Assembly (NCBI GenBank): GCA_020831635.1
Contig: JAFIGC010000051.1
Location: 1 to 33,125, forward strand
DNA from: Verrucomicrobiota bacterium
Lineage (GTDB): Bacteria > Verrucomicrobiota > Kiritimatiellia > SS1-B-03-39 > UBA6053
Length of the DNA stretch: 33,125 nucleotides
Direction of reading: 5' to 3'
Shown here: piece by piece, positions 1 through 8,041 of the stretch
Layout of the letters: each line of letters opens with the position of its first letter
Position numbering within the stretch: the stretch's first letter is position 1
Position numbers and translations under genes: made by a program
Notes under the pieces: model-generated
Database searches by the model: none
Told to the model about the DNA's origin: nothing
What the model saw: only the letters and a program-made list of their open reading frames with translations

Positions 1-243
1 CAAAGTGGAAAGGGAGATCGCCGCGTGTTGCATACATATGAATATATACATTTGAATTCACGAATGCAAGATATTTCTGAGATCTTTCAGGAAGCCTGCG
101 GATGCCGAGACACGACCTGCGGATGTTTGGTTGGCTCTGTTTTCGTCACTCCAAACTCGTTACTCAAATGGCATCCGGTTTTCGTGCGGCCCTCCGGGAC
201 GCTCAACCTTTCCATCCTTTTCGCGTCAATTCGCGGTTCAACA

Positions 244-280
244 AATCCGTGCCCATCCGTGCGCATCCGAGGTTCATTTT
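244..280 (+). repeat. ATCCGTG-family dispersed repeat, copy 1
   Basis: Degenerate run of ATCCGTG, ATCCGTG and ATCCGAG units followed by GTTCATTTTT. The same design recurs at 425-470, 19000-19033 and 19753-19793. Confidence 0.65.
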
Positions 281-290
281 TTCAAGAAGA

Positions 291-324
291 CAACCACTGA
301 ACACACTGATTTTCACTGAACCGG
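291..324 (-). repeat. CAGTGG-family dispersed repeat, copy 1 (reverse)
   Basis: Reverse-strand copy of the repeat that reads TTCAGTG, AAATCAGTG, TTCAGTGGTT on its forward strand. It faces the forward copy at 364-406, so the two form a loose inverted pair. Confidence 0.65.
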
Positions 325-363
325 CACGATGGATATTTTGATTGCTCAAAACCAAAACCACAA

Positions 364-406
364 CCCAAGATCAGTGGAATCAGTGTTTTCAGTGGTTCAT
401 TTTTCA
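364..406 (+). repeat. CAGTGG-family dispersed repeat, copy 2
   Basis: Contains AACCCAAGATCAGTGG, then ATCAGTG and TTCAGTGGTTCATTTTT. Further copies lie at 18961, 19685, 19838, 20396 and 22066. Confidence 0.75.
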
Positions 407-424
407 GAGCCCAAGCACCCGCAA

Positions 425-470
425 AAATCCGTGACCATCCGTGTGCATCCGTGTGCATCCGTGGTTCCCA
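425..470 (+). repeat. ATCCGTG-family dispersed repeat, copy 2
   Basis: Four ATCCGTG units at about 10-bp steps (ATCCGTGACC, ATCCGTGTGC twice, ATCCGTGGTT). Nearly identical to the copy at 19753-19793. Confidence 0.75.
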
Positions 471-488
471 ATTTAAGAGGTCAGCGGA

Positions 489-1520
489 TCATATCTCCGT
501 CGTCCATACCCGCAGTCCGCGCCGGGTGAGATGCACGGGCAGGGACTGATAGCCGCTTTCGGCCAGGGCCTTTTCCAGGGCCCGCTTTTGAAACATGTCC
601 GCGCGGGTCAGCACTGCGATGGAACCGCCGTCGCCGCCGGCGCCGTTGACTTTGCAGCCCAAGGCCTCATGGTCGGCGGCGATCTGCATGATTTCCTCGA
701 AGGCGGGGCACACCAAATCGGGATGCAGGGCGCGTTGCACGTCGGTATTGGCGTTGAACACCCCGCCCAACGCGGGAAAGTCGTGGGCGCTCAGGGCCGC
801 CTGGGCCTCCAGCGCCAATTCGCGCAACCGCTGTAAACGGGCATCTTCGGAGGGATCGCGTCCCAAATCGGCAATCACTTTTTTATGGGTTTCCGAGGAG
901 TTGTGCGGCTTGCCGATATAAATCAGCAGCAAACGCTGTTCGAAATCCCAAAAGAGTTCGTCCGGCAGGCGGATGGGGGTGACGGTGGTTTTGGGATAGT
1001 CGGTCATGTGAATGAGGTTCACCCCGCCATACGCGCTAGCGAGTTGATCTTGCACCCCGCACTCCAGCCCCAATTTTTCGGTTTCCAGGCTGTGGGCGAG
1101 CACTGCGGTGTCGTGCGCGGAAAGCCGCCCCTCGGTGAGGGCGTCCAACGCGCCGATCAGAGCCACGGACACGGCGGCGGAGGTGCCCATGGAGGCCCCC
1201 GGCGGGGCGCTTGAAAAGAGGTTCACGTGGATGGCGATGTCCTCGGGCCAGTTCATCTCCTCGACCGCCGCCTCGATGAGCGGATGTTTGCCGTATAGAA
1301 TGTGGCCGGGGTCCAGGGGATAGGCCTCGTTGTAATTCTCGGCGCGAATCACGATTCGGGGCCCGTCCGTCGCCGGCGTCACCGTGATTTGCACTTCCAC
1401 TTGGGGGGAAATGGCCACGTTGAACACCCGTCCATGCTTGGCGAACCAGGTGTCGGTCCACCCGCCCACGTCGCAAATACGGGTGGGGGCCACGGCGTTG
1501 ATCAGTCGGGTCGGGTTCAT
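489..1520 (-). CDS. GHMP-family sugar kinase (fucokinase/heptokinase-like)
   Basis: A 343-residue small-molecule kinase of the GHMP superfamily, expected to phosphorylate a sugar with ATP in the cytoplasm. The three family motifs are visible: the N-terminal APTRICDVGGWTDTW (residues 11-25), the glycine/serine phosphate loop PPGASMGTSAA (106-116), and the C-terminal VNGAGGDGGS (291-300). The APTRI...GGWTD start is typical of the branch holding L-fucose kinase and D-glycero-D-manno-heptose 7-phosphate kinase. I chose the ATG at 1520 because it opens directly on motif 1 and overlaps the upstream aminotransferase stop by four bases (ATGA), which suggests translational coupling. An upstream in-frame start would overlap the aminotransferase further and adds a non-family tail. 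Fucose genes nearby make L-fucose a reasonable guess for substrate, but the sequence alone does not settle it. Confidence 0.85.
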   Translation of the reverse strand: MNPTRLINAVAPTRICDVGGWTDTWFAKHGRVFNVAISPQVEVQITVTPATDGPRIVIRAENYNEAYPLDPGHILYGKHPLIEAAVEEMNWPEDIAIHVNLFSSAPPGASMGTSAAVSVALIGALDALTEGRLSAHDTAVLAHSLETEKLGLECGVQDQLASAYGGVNLIHMTDYPKTTVTPIRLPDELFWDFEQRLLLIYIGKPHNSSETHKKVIADLGRDPSEDARLQRLRELALEAQAALSAHDFPALGGVFNANTDVQRALHPDLVCPAFEEIMQIAADHEALGCKVNGAGGDGGSIAVLTRADMFQKRALEKALAESGYQSLPVHLTRRGLRVWTTEI

Positions 1521-2704
1521 TTGAAGCCGTTGATGTAGCGTTCGATGCGAGTGACGGCCACCTTGAGATCCTCCATGGAGGTGGCGTAGCAACAGCGAAT
1601 GTGCCCTTCCCCGCAGGGGCCGAAGGCGGTGCCGGGCACGGCCGCGACCTGTTCCTTGTCCAACAAACCCAAGGCGAAATCCTTGGCGGTCACGCCGAGT
1701 TCGCGGATTTCCGGGAACATGTAGAATGCGCCCTCGGGTTTTTGGCAGGGCAGGCCCATGGACGTGAAGGCGGCGTGCAGGAAATTGCGCCGGCGCCAGT
1801 AGGATTCCTTCATTTCGGCGATATCACGTTCCGGCTGTTGCAAGGCCTGGTACGCGGCTTCCTGACTCATGATCGGGGCGCAGAGCATGGTGTACTGGTG
1901 AATCCGCATCATCGCTTCGGTCAGTTCCGGCGGCGCGCAGGCGTAGCCAATCCGCCAACCGGTCATGGCCAGGGCCTTGGAGAAGCCGTGCAGGAAAATG
2001 GTCCGGTCTCGCATCCCAGGCATGGCCGCGATGCTCACGTGCGGTCGGTCGTAGGTGAGTTCGGCGTAGATTTCGTCGGTAATCACGATGAGATCCTTTT
2101 CCACCGCCAAGGCGGCGATGTCCTTCACATCCTCGGCCCGGAGTCCGCCCCCGGTGGGATTGTTGGGAAAGTTGAGCATCAGGATTTTGGTGCGGTCGGT
2201 GATGAGCGGACGCAATTGCGCCGCCGTGACCCGGAATCCGTCTTCCGCTTTGGTCTCGGCCACCACCGGCACCGCGTGGGCCAAGGTGATGAGCGGACGG
2301 TAGGAGACGTAACAGGGTTCGTGATAGATCACCTCGTCCCCGGGATTGCACAAGGCCCGCACCGCAAGGTCCAACGCTTCGCTGACCCCCACGGTGATGA
2401 GGATTTCCTTGTCGGGATGATAGGACGGTCCGAAGGTCCGCTCCACATAGCCGCTGATGGCCTTGCGCAACTTGGGCATGCCCAAATTGGAGGTGTATCC
2501 GGTGTGGCCCTGCTCCAAGGAGTAGATGGCCCCTTCCCGCACATGCCACGGCGTGGTGAAATCCGGTTCACCCACCCCGAGGCTGATGACCTCTTTCATC
2601 TGGGCGACAATGTCAAAAAAATCGCGAATCCCCGAACGTGGCAAATCCACGACGGTTTTCGCGAGACGCTCACGGTGAGACTTGCAAACGCTCATATTGT
2701 TCAT
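1517..2704 (-). CDS. PLP-dependent class I/II aminotransferase
   Basis: A 395-residue fold-type I aminotransferase, cytoplasmic, moving an amino group between an amino acid and a 2-oxo acid through pyridoxal phosphate. Visible family features are LGVGEPDFTTP (42-52), NFPNNPTGG (178-186), ITDEIYAELTY with the cofactor-nitrogen Asp210, and the Schiff-base lysine K243 in FSKALAMTGWRIGY. Length matches the aspartate/alanine aminotransferase (PatA/AspC-like) branch. It overlaps the Lrp gene upstream by 35 bases and the GHMP kinase downstream by four, so the three are one operon. The start at 2704 is the longest; an ATG three codons later (2695) is equally possible because neither has a strong ribosome site. 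Substrate unknown; pairing with an Lrp-type sensor suggests an amino acid substrate. Confidence 0.9.
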   Translation of the reverse strand: MNNMSVCKSHRERLAKTVVDLPRSGIRDFFDIVAQMKEVISLGVGEPDFTTPWHVREGAIYSLEQGHTGYTSNLGMPKLRKAISGYVERTFGPSYHPDKEILITVGVSEALDLAVRALCNPGDEVIYHEPCYVSYRPLITLAHAVPVVAETKAEDGFRVTAAQLRPLITDRTKILMLNFPNNPTGGGLRAEDVKDIAALAVEKDLIVITDEIYAELTYDRPHVSIAAMPGMRDRTIFLHGFSKALAMTGWRIGYACAPPELTEAMMRIHQYTMLCAPIMSQEAAYQALQQPERDIAEMKESYWRRRNFLHAAFTSMGLPCQKPEGAFYMFPEIRELGVTAKDFALGLLDKEQVAAVPGTAFGPCGEGHIRCCYATSMEDLKVAVTRIERYINGFK

Positions 2705-3200
2705 CCGTTTCCATCAGCACCCCATGGTGCTTGTAAGTTTTCAGTCGAAAGTGGGTGGCGGTTCCGGTGACCCCGGGAATGGAGGACAACCGGGCGCTGA
2801 CAAAGTTGGCAATGGTGCGCAGGTCCGGACCTTCCACGAACAACATGAGGTCGTATTGGCCGGACATCAGATACATGGAGGTCACCTCGGGATAGCGGCT
2901 GATGCGCGAGGCAATGTGGTCAAAGCCCCCTTCCCGCTCCGGGGTGACATTCACCTCGATCACCGCAGTGACCGCATCGTCCGCGAGTTTTTCGTCGTTG
3001 ATGATGGCCTGATAGGCGCGGATCACCCCTTGATCCTCCAGTGCCTGGATTTGGGCCGCCACCTCTTCGGGGCTGAGGTCAAGTTGTAAGGCCGCGTCTT
3101 CCAGGGAAACGCGGGCGTTTTCACGCAAAAGGGATAATAAACTGTCCATCGAAAGTTCTCCGGTTGGGGTCGGGACGAAAAGGAACGCATACTTATCCAT
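2670..3200 (-). CDS. Lrp/AsnC-family transcriptional regulator
   Basis: A 176-residue regulator with an N-terminal helix-turn-helix (about residues 25-60, RENARVSLEDAALQLDLSPEEV) and a C-terminal ligand-binding RAM domain (about 75-160; VIEVNV near the start, TSMYLMSGQYDLMLFVEG in the middle). Such proteins bind DNA as dimers or octamers and sense amino acids. It heads the operon with the aminotransferase and GHMP kinase, so it probably controls them and itself. I chose the ATG at 3200 because GGGAGGAG lies just in front of it; this gives a 17-residue tail before the usual family start. The ATG at 3149, where homology begins, is the alternative. The perfect 7-bp inverted repeat at 3248-3267 is a possible binding site. 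Confidence 0.9.
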   Translation of the reverse strand: MDKYAFLFVPTPTGELSMDSLLSLLRENARVSLEDAALQLDLSPEEVAAQIQALEDQGVIRAYQAIINDEKLADDAVTAVIEVNVTPEREGGFDHIASRISRYPEVTSMYLMSGQYDLMLFVEGPDLRTIANFVSARLSSIPGVTGTATHFRLKTYKHHGVLMETDEQYERLQVSP

Positions 3201-3247
3201 TCTCCTCCCTTCCTGCAAGGGATTTTCATGGTGGAACGCGAAAGGTT

Positions 3248-3267
3248 ATCGGCAAGGGACTGCCGAT
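3248..3267. promoter_or_regulatory. Inverted repeat, candidate operator
   Basis: ATCGGCA and TGCCGAT, perfect 7-bp arms with a 6-base spacer, 48 bases in front of the chosen Lrp start. Position and size fit an autoregulatory site of an AsnC-type dimer, which is inference only. Confidence 0.4.
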
Positions 3268-3444
3268 CTACGATTTATTTTCGTTTTCACGCCTTTGGGC
3301 TTGTATTCATCCATCCTTGGGTGGAAACCCCAAACCCCGAACCGCATACCGGAACTTCAATGGTCTTCCTTGCAATCGACTATGATTTGGATGCGTGGAA
3401 TGGACCCCGGAAAAGCCCCTTTTATTTGAGGAGGGGACCACAAA

Positions 3445-3462
3445 GCATGATCGGGATCATGC
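3445..3462. promoter_or_regulatory. 18-bp palindrome, candidate operator of the hydrolase
   Basis: GCATGATC and GATCATGC flank GG, a perfect 8-bp dyad. An outer CAAAG at 3441 and CTTTG at 3468 extend the symmetry imperfectly. It lies 80 bases before the hydrolase start, where a repressor or activator of a carbohydrate gene would be expected. Confidence 0.45.
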
Positions 3463-3542
3463 CTGGACTTTGTCACGATTCGTCACAACCCTGGCCCTTG
3501 CAGGCCTTGGAAATTTCCAGTTCGTCGGGTATGATTACGCAC

Positions 3543-5585
3543 ATGAACCCTCACGCGCCCCCCGACCCTTGGAACGGCTGCCTTCGGCAGATTCACCTCG
3601 ATTTCCACAATTCGCCTTGGATCGATGATCTGCTCTGCGATTTTGATGCCACGGCTTTGGCGCGGCGATTCAAAGCGGCGCATGTGAACAGCGTGATTGT
3701 CTTCGCGAAATGTGTGCATGGCATGGGCTATTATCCCTCGAAGATTGTCGACCCCCATCCGGCCCTGAGCGGGCGGGACTTCACGGGGGAAATGATCGAG
3801 GCCCTGCACCGGGAAGGCATCCGCGCCCCCATCTACACGATCATGGGCTGGGAGGAAAACCTGGCCCAACGTCATCCGGACTGGTTGCAAATTTGCGAGG
3901 ACGGCAGCTTCGCCCAAAATGCGTTCGGCTCCGATGGCAAGGCTGCTCAGCCGGGACGTTTCCGATGGCTGAACTTTCTGCATCCGGATTTTCAAGACTA
4001 TTTCGAAGCCCACCTGCACGAAGTCCTGGATCGCTATCCCTGCGACGGCCTGTTTCTGGACATGCTGGTGATGCATCCGAAAGCGGACTGGAGCGACCAC
4101 GCCATCGCTTTCCGCGAAAAGCATGGCCTGATGGGACGCGACGCCCTGACCCATGCCCGATACGAGGCGGCGGCCCAAGCGGCGTTCGCGGACAAATTCA
4201 CCCCCATCATTCAGGCCAAGGCCCCCCAAGCCTCGATTTTCTACAATGCCGAAAACCGGTTGTTTGTGGACGGCAGCCTCGGGGCCTTGGCCCGCGCCGG
4301 ACAACAAACCCATTTTGAAATCGAATCGCTGCCCTCCGGCATGTGGAGTTATCACCATTTCCCCCGCGTGGCCCGCAATTTACACACCCGCAAACCTTGG
4401 CTGGGCATGACCGGTCGCTTCCAGAAGATGTGGGGGGACTTCGGCGGCATCAAACCCGTCCCGGCGCTGGAGTATGAATGTTTCCGCGCCCAGGCCATGG
4501 GCGGCGCCAACTCGGTAGGCGATCAGTTGGGTCCGCGAGGCACCCTGGACGAGGGCGCTTACCGGTTGATCGGCGAAGTGTTCGAACAGGTCGCGGCGGC
4601 CGAGTCCTTTTACGAGGGCTGCGTCCCCTGTCCGCAGGTGGCCATCGTTTGCCCGCATCACCCCGAATGCGACGAACACGCCAGCACCTTGGTCGAAGAG
4701 GCCATGGTGCGGCTGTGTGAGGAACATCACTACGATGCCGCCCTGGTCAACGATCTGGACGAACCAGGCGAATACGAGCTGCTGATTCTCGGAGAAGGCA
4801 CCCCGGTTTCGTCCGCGTTCCAAGAGAAAATCACCGCCTTCGTGCAAAACGGCGGCAAATTGCTCGCGGTCGGGGACAGCGTATTTCAGTCCGATGGTCG
4901 GGGATGGGGACCGTTTGCGAACTTGCGCTGTGAAGGCGAATCCGCTTTCGCCCCCGCGTATTGGCGGGCCCGTCCCGACTGGCACGAAGCCCTGGGAACG
5001 GACGACCGGGTAGTGTACCCTCGCGGACTGCGCATCCAGGCGCCGGAGAATTTGGAAATCTTGGTGGACCGGGTTGCGCCCTATTTTCAGCGCAGCGACC
5101 TCAAATTTTGTTCTCATTTTCAAGCTCCGCCCCGCAAGGAACCCCTTGGAGAACCCGCGGTTCTTCGCGGGGAAGGCTGGATCCATTTCGCGGATCTGCT
5201 GTTCACGGACTACCGACAATCCGCGAACCTCGCGGCCTCCCGCGCCTTCGGGGCGGCCATGGACAGCCTGATCGGCCCGCCGGCAACGGGTCGGGGCCTC
5301 AAATCCACCGTCCGCATGTATCCCTTGAGACGCGGGAATGACCTTCATCTGACCCTGCTGCACTATCTGCCGGAACGTAAAGCGGACGGCGCGGACATTG
5401 TCGCTGAACGTCTCGGTTTCGGCGGGCAAATCCTGCGACTCCCGCCACACATCCGCAAAGTCATTTTTGAACCCACAGGAGAAGCCGTAACCCCCGACAA
5501 TGGACGGCTTCCCCTCCCCTGCGAAGAGGGAAGACTCCTGATCCGCCTTCCCAATTTTTTCCGCGTCGAATACGATATTTCATAA
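3543..5585 (+). CDS. Glycoside hydrolase, fucosidase-like, with beta-galactosidase-trimerisation-type domain
   Basis: A 680-residue protein. The N-terminal half looks like a TIM-barrel of the hypothetical glycosyl hydrolase 6 type: RQIHLDFHNSPW (15-26), VNSVIVFAKCVHGMGYYPS (48-66), then RYPCDGLFLDM with D173 as a candidate nucleophile. Around residues 363-450 there is a Rossmann/GATase-like domain (QVAIVCPHH to GGKLLAVG) like the trimerisation domain of GH42 beta-galactosidases. From memory this architecture matches GH151 alpha-L-fucosidases; the L-fucose isomerase and kinase 2.5-6 kb away support that. No signal peptide is seen, so it probably acts in the cytoplasm on imported oligosaccharides. 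The ATG at 3543 (or 3531, four codons earlier) is chosen because homology-like sequence begins there. Hydrolase class is fairly sure, fucosidase activity is inferred. Confidence 0.75.
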   Translation: MNPHAPPDPWNGCLRQIHLDFHNSPWIDDLLCDFDATALARRFKAAHVNSVIVFAKCVHGMGYYPSKIVDPHPALSGRDFTGEMIEALHREGIRAPIYTIMGWEENLAQRHPDWLQICEDGSFAQNAFGSDGKAAQPGRFRWLNFLHPDFQDYFEAHLHEVLDRYPCDGLFLDMLVMHPKADWSDHAIAFREKHGLMGRDALTHARYEAAAQAAFADKFTPIIQAKAPQASIFYNAENRLFVDGSLGALARAGQQTHFEIESLPSGMWSYHHFPRVARNLHTRKPWLGMTGRFQKMWGDFGGIKPVPALEYECFRAQAMGGANSVGDQLGPRGTLDEGAYRLIGEVFEQVAAAESFYEGCVPCPQVAIVCPHHPECDEHASTLVEEAMVRLCEEHHYDAALVNDLDEPGEYELLILGEGTPVSSAFQEKITAFVQNGGKLLAVGDSVFQSDGRGWGPFANLRCEGESAFAPAYWRARPDWHEALGTDDRVVYPRGLRIQAPENLEILVDRVAPYFQRSDLKFCSHFQAPPRKEPLGEPAVLRGEGWIHFADLLFTDYRQSANLAASRAFGAAMDSLIGPPATGRGLKSTVRMYPLRRGNDLHLTLLHYLPERKADGADIVAERLGFGGQILRLPPHIRKVIFEPTGEAVTPDNGRLPLPCEEGRLLIRLPNFFRVEYDIS

Positions 5586-5623
5586 GTTTCACTTACGAAA
5601 AATCGTCACGGGAGGCCTATTCC

Positions 5624-5660
5624 ACTCAGCGCCCTCTGCGTCCTCCTGTTCAAAAATCAA
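5624..5660 (+). repeat. Short intergenic repeat-like stretch (CTCTGCGTCC type)
   Basis: CAGCGCCCTCTGCGTCC then TTCAAAAATCAA, a C/T-rich stretch resembling dispersed intergenic sequence seen in related genomes. Only one copy is present here, so the repeat status is recalled, not shown. Confidence 0.3.
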
Positions 5661-5701
5661 CTTCCTGAATCCGTGAGATATTTGCAAGGAAGGTGTGCAA
5701 G

Positions 5702-5787
5702 ATCATGGAGCGAAAGGGATTGTCGGGAACCGAGGCATACCCTTGCGGTCTGTAGAGCGTTCCCGACAATCCCTTGTAGCCCATGAT
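5702..5787. repeat. Long inverted repeat between convergent genes
   Basis: Perfect 17-bp arms (AAGGGATTGTCGGGAAC at 5714-5730, its complement at 5759-5775) with a 28-base loop, and outer ATCATGG/CCATGAT arms (5702-5708, 5781-5787). It sits between the convergent hydrolase and fetB-like genes. There is no T-tract, so it is not a standard terminator; it may block read-through or be a small mobile-element remnant. Confidence 0.7.
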
Positions 5788-5820
5788 ATTGTGCGGATTC
5801 ACAGCAAAGATCTCACGGTT

Positions 5821-6612
5821 TCAGGAACTTTTGGAAAGGGTGGGATGGGGAATGCCGGCGGGGGAAAAGCCTCGGGGAATGCTGAAGTGGATGGCGAGAA
5901 AGACGGTCAGCGCGGTCCCTGAAAAAATCGAGATCATGATGGCAATCTGATAGCGGATCGCGGTGCCGGGATCGGCGCCGGCGAGAATCACCCCGGTCAT
6001 CATGCCGGGCAGGGAAACGAGGCCGATGGTAGCCATGCTGGCGAGAGTGGGTCCGAGGGCGGCCTGCAGGGCGTCGCGAAAAAAGGGACGGAGCGCCTCG
6101 GTCCGGCTTGCACCCTGTGAAAGACACAACAGATAATGGGACTCGCGCTTTTTCAGGTTTTCGGAGAAATGCTGAAGGCCAATGATGTCGGCCCGCAAAC
6201 AATTGCCCAGGATCATGCCGCCAATGGGAATGAGATACTGGGCCTCGAACGGGGCGTCCAAGCGCAACACCAGGAAGGTGAAAAACAGGGCTGGCAAGAT
6301 CGTGCCCAAAAGGATGGCGAAAAACAGCGGAAACGCGAACACCTGAATCCGCAGGCCGCATCCGCGCAGGATGGAAGCGTCCGCCACCAGCACCATCACC
6401 AGCAGCCAAAGCAGGGTCACCCCCGGATGATCCAGCTCGAACACCACATGAAGATACAAGCCGACAAACAGAAGCTGCACGGTCATCCGCACCACGGAGA
6501 CCAAGGTTTCCCGCACCCGATGCGCCCCCAAATACAGAAACAGCGCCAAGGGAATCAGCAGGAGCAGGTAGGCGGTGGCCAAGTTCCAAAGCGGGATTTC
6601 CACAACACTCAT
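5821..6612 (-). CDS. fetB: FetB-like ABC transporter permease (UPF0014 family)
   Basis: A 263-residue polytopic membrane protein, close to the length of E. coli FetB (YbbM). Hydrophobic spans run through the N-terminal half (for example 10-28, 37-60, 66-84, 92-113) and near the C-terminus. The family-like stretch PIGGMILGNCLRA (about 130-142) and the region around GASRTEALRPFFRDALQAALGPTLASMATIGLVSLPGMMTG are characteristic of UPF0014 permeases. FetAB is reported to export iron and protect from oxidative stress. It overlaps the ATPase gene by four bases (ATGA), so the two are translated together. The family assignment is firm; the iron substrate is taken from E. coli. Confidence 0.85.
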   Translation of the reverse strand: MSVVEIPLWNLATAYLLLLIPLALFLYLGAHRVRETLVSVVRMTVQLLFVGLYLHVVFELDHPGVTLLWLLVMVLVADASILRGCGLRIQVFAFPLFFAILLGTILPALFFTFLVLRLDAPFEAQYLIPIGGMILGNCLRADIIGLQHFSENLKKRESHYLLCLSQGASRTEALRPFFRDALQAALGPTLASMATIGLVSLPGMMTGVILAGADPGTAIRYQIAIMISIFSGTALTVFLAIHFSIPRGFSPAGIPHPTLSKSS

Positions 6613-7256
6613 CCGAGTTCTCCCAAATGCAGAAAACGTTCGTCGAGTCCCAAACCCTCGCGATCATGGGAAACCGCAAGAATGCTTTGGTCTTTCTGCT
6701 GACCCAACAGCTTGGCCACGCGAGCCCGGTTATCGCCGTCCAAGGCGGAAACAGGCTCGTCCAGCAACAACAGGGGCCGCTGAAGTTGCAACGCGGCCAA
6801 CAGCGCGACCCGTTGTTTTTCACCCCCGGAAAGGCGATCCGTGGGCTGATCCAGGATCTCCCGGGACAGGGCCAGATCCCCCATCCAAGAACGAAGTTGC
6901 GCCTCGTCCCTTTGGATGCGGCGGTTGGCATGGTAGGCGAGCGGACGATCCAAGGCCTCGAGCACGGTCCCCGGCCCCAGATCGGCCTCCTGGGGCACCC
7001 AGGCCATCCGAAGGCGCAGGTGCCAGACGGAATGATCGTCCAACACCTCCCCGCCCACCCGCACCGTCCCCTCCGTCGGCGGCCAAAATCCCAACACTGC
7101 CCGCAAAAGGCTCGACTTCCCGCACCCGGAAGGCCCCTGCACCGTCACCCGCTCTCCGGGAGAGATCCGCAGGCACAATTGTTCGAAAAGCGTCCGCTCC
7201 CCCACGCGCAGGGAAAGATCCTCGATTTCCAACAAGGTTTCGGAGGCGGAATTCAT
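6609..7256 (-). CDS. fetA: FetA-like ABC transporter ATP-binding protein
   Basis: A 215-residue nucleotide-binding subunit. Walker A is GPSGCGKSS (41-49), the Q-loop is WVPQE (86-90), the ABC signature is LSGGEKQR (142-149), Walker B is LLLLDEP (162-168) and the switch histidine is H197 in AVSHD. Size and close partner make it the motor for the FetB-like permease, with which it shares a four-base overlap. Its own start overlaps the stop of the upstream lipoprotein gene by four bases (7253-7256), so the three genes form one coupled unit on the inner membrane. Confidence 0.9.
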   Translation of the reverse strand: MNSASETLLEIEDLSLRVGERTLFEQLCLRISPGERVTVQGPSGCGKSSLLRAVLGFWPPTEGTVRVGGEVLDDHSVWHLRLRMAWVPQEADLGPGTVLEALDRPLAYHANRRIQRDEAQLRSWMGDLALSREILDQPTDRLSGGEKQRVALLAALQLQRPLLLLDEPVSALDGDNRARVAKLLGQQKDQSILAVSHDREGLGLDERFLHLGELG

Positions 7257-8029
7257 TTGAGGGAGGCCGGATCAAAATCAAAAGGAAGGGCCATTTCGGC
7301 CACTGCGGCCACCTCCGGGGGCCCCTTGGCGATCAGGTCCAGCAGTCCGGCGGTCAAAAGCGGGTGTTGGGGTTCGGCCATGCGGAGATCCCGGGCAATG
7401 TATTCACGGACGGCGCGGGTGTGGGTGGATTTGCGGGAATAGGGTAAAAACGGATGGCGGTCCACGCGCTGGACCTCCCATTCCCCGTCGTCCGTCCGAA
7501 GTGCCGCGAGGAGGTCCTGAACCAGACGTTCCGAGTCAAAGATTTCCGGTAGAAATATGATCGGAATGTGGTTGGGCCAGACGGACACGGATTCCCCATA
7601 CGGGGTGCCGTAATGCAATGCCAAGACCGCCCGTGACCAGGCCATGGCCCTTACCCTGGGATCCGGATCGTGTTTCGCCATGTCCATGCCCCGCGCCCAG
7701 GCGGCGGCGCTTCCATATGAAAGCAGGGCGATTGCCGCCTCCGAACGGGCGTCGGGGCGGACGTCCCATGAAAAATGTAGCAGAAGCGTTTCAATGGCCT
7801 CCCGGAGTTCTGGGTCACTGTGGGGTTTCATCTCTCCCCCTAGGAGGAGCCCCTTCGTGGGGGAGGCAAAGTCCAATCCCTCCCATGCGAGCCGGTGAAT
7901 CACCAGCCAATCAGCATCCGACGCAATCATCGGAGAAGAGGACCGCGTCGCACAACCGCTCACCAAAAAAAAGGCACCCAAAAGAGCCCGGAAAAGCGTT
8001 CCGTGTCTCTTGGGTGCCGCGGATTTCAT
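7253..8029 (-). CDS. Putative lipoprotein of unknown function, helical-repeat-like
   Basis: A 258-residue protein with a lipoprotein signal: basic N-terminus (KSAAPKRHG), a short hydrophobic core and lipobox LVSGC with the modified cysteine at residue 26. The mature part is rich in alanine and has stretches such as ARSEAAIALLSYGSAAAWARGMDMA and DPRVRAMAWSRAVLAL that look like HEAT-type helical pairs, but I do not recognise a named family. It starts 12 bases after the L-fucose isomerase stop and overlaps fetA by four bases. It could be a periplasmic partner of the ABC pair; equally it may be an unrelated operon passenger. Confidence 0.75.
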   Translation of the reverse strand: MKSAAPKRHGTLFRALLGAFFLVSGCATRSSSPMIASDADWLVIHRLAWEGLDFASPTKGLLLGGEMKPHSDPELREAIETLLLHFSWDVRPDARSEAAIALLSYGSAAAWARGMDMAKHDPDPRVRAMAWSRAVLALHYGTPYGESVSVWPNHIPIIFLPEIFDSERLVQDLLAALRTDDGEWEVQRVDRHPFLPYSRKSTHTRAVREYIARDLRMAEPQHPLLTAGLLDLIAKGPPEVAAVAEMALPFDFDPASLK

Positions 8030-8041
8030 GACCGAAGGACC

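Larger units (their letters stand above)
1..488. other. Intergenic region with dispersed repeats
   Basis: No convincing gene is seen. Small open frames here have no family-like composition and overlap each other. The right half holds two copies each of the two short repeat families of this window (CAGTGG-type and ATCCGTG-type), annotated separately. The sequence GCCTGCGGATG occurs near 95 and a related ACCTGCGGATG near 116. The left end is AT-rich and may be the edge of another gene's regulatory region, but nothing specific can be named. Confidence 0.6.
3201..3542. promoter_or_regulatory. Divergent regulatory region between Lrp gene and hydrolase gene
   Basis: This 342-base segment separates divergent genes. 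An open frame runs through it from 3228 in frame with the hydrolase, but its translation has no family character and the hydrolase homology starts near 3543, so I treat it as non-coding. It contains two clean palindromes (3248-3267 and 3445-3462), annotated separately. Confidence 0.6.

Noticed and set aside
425-470. ATCCGTG repeats as a CRISPR array
   Set aside because: Units are about 10 bp with no unique spacers; no cas gene is in the window.
3228-3542. Extended N-terminus of the glycoside hydrolase (105 more residues)
   Set aside because: No family-like sequence before residue 106, and it runs through two operator-like palindromes and the divergent promoter region.
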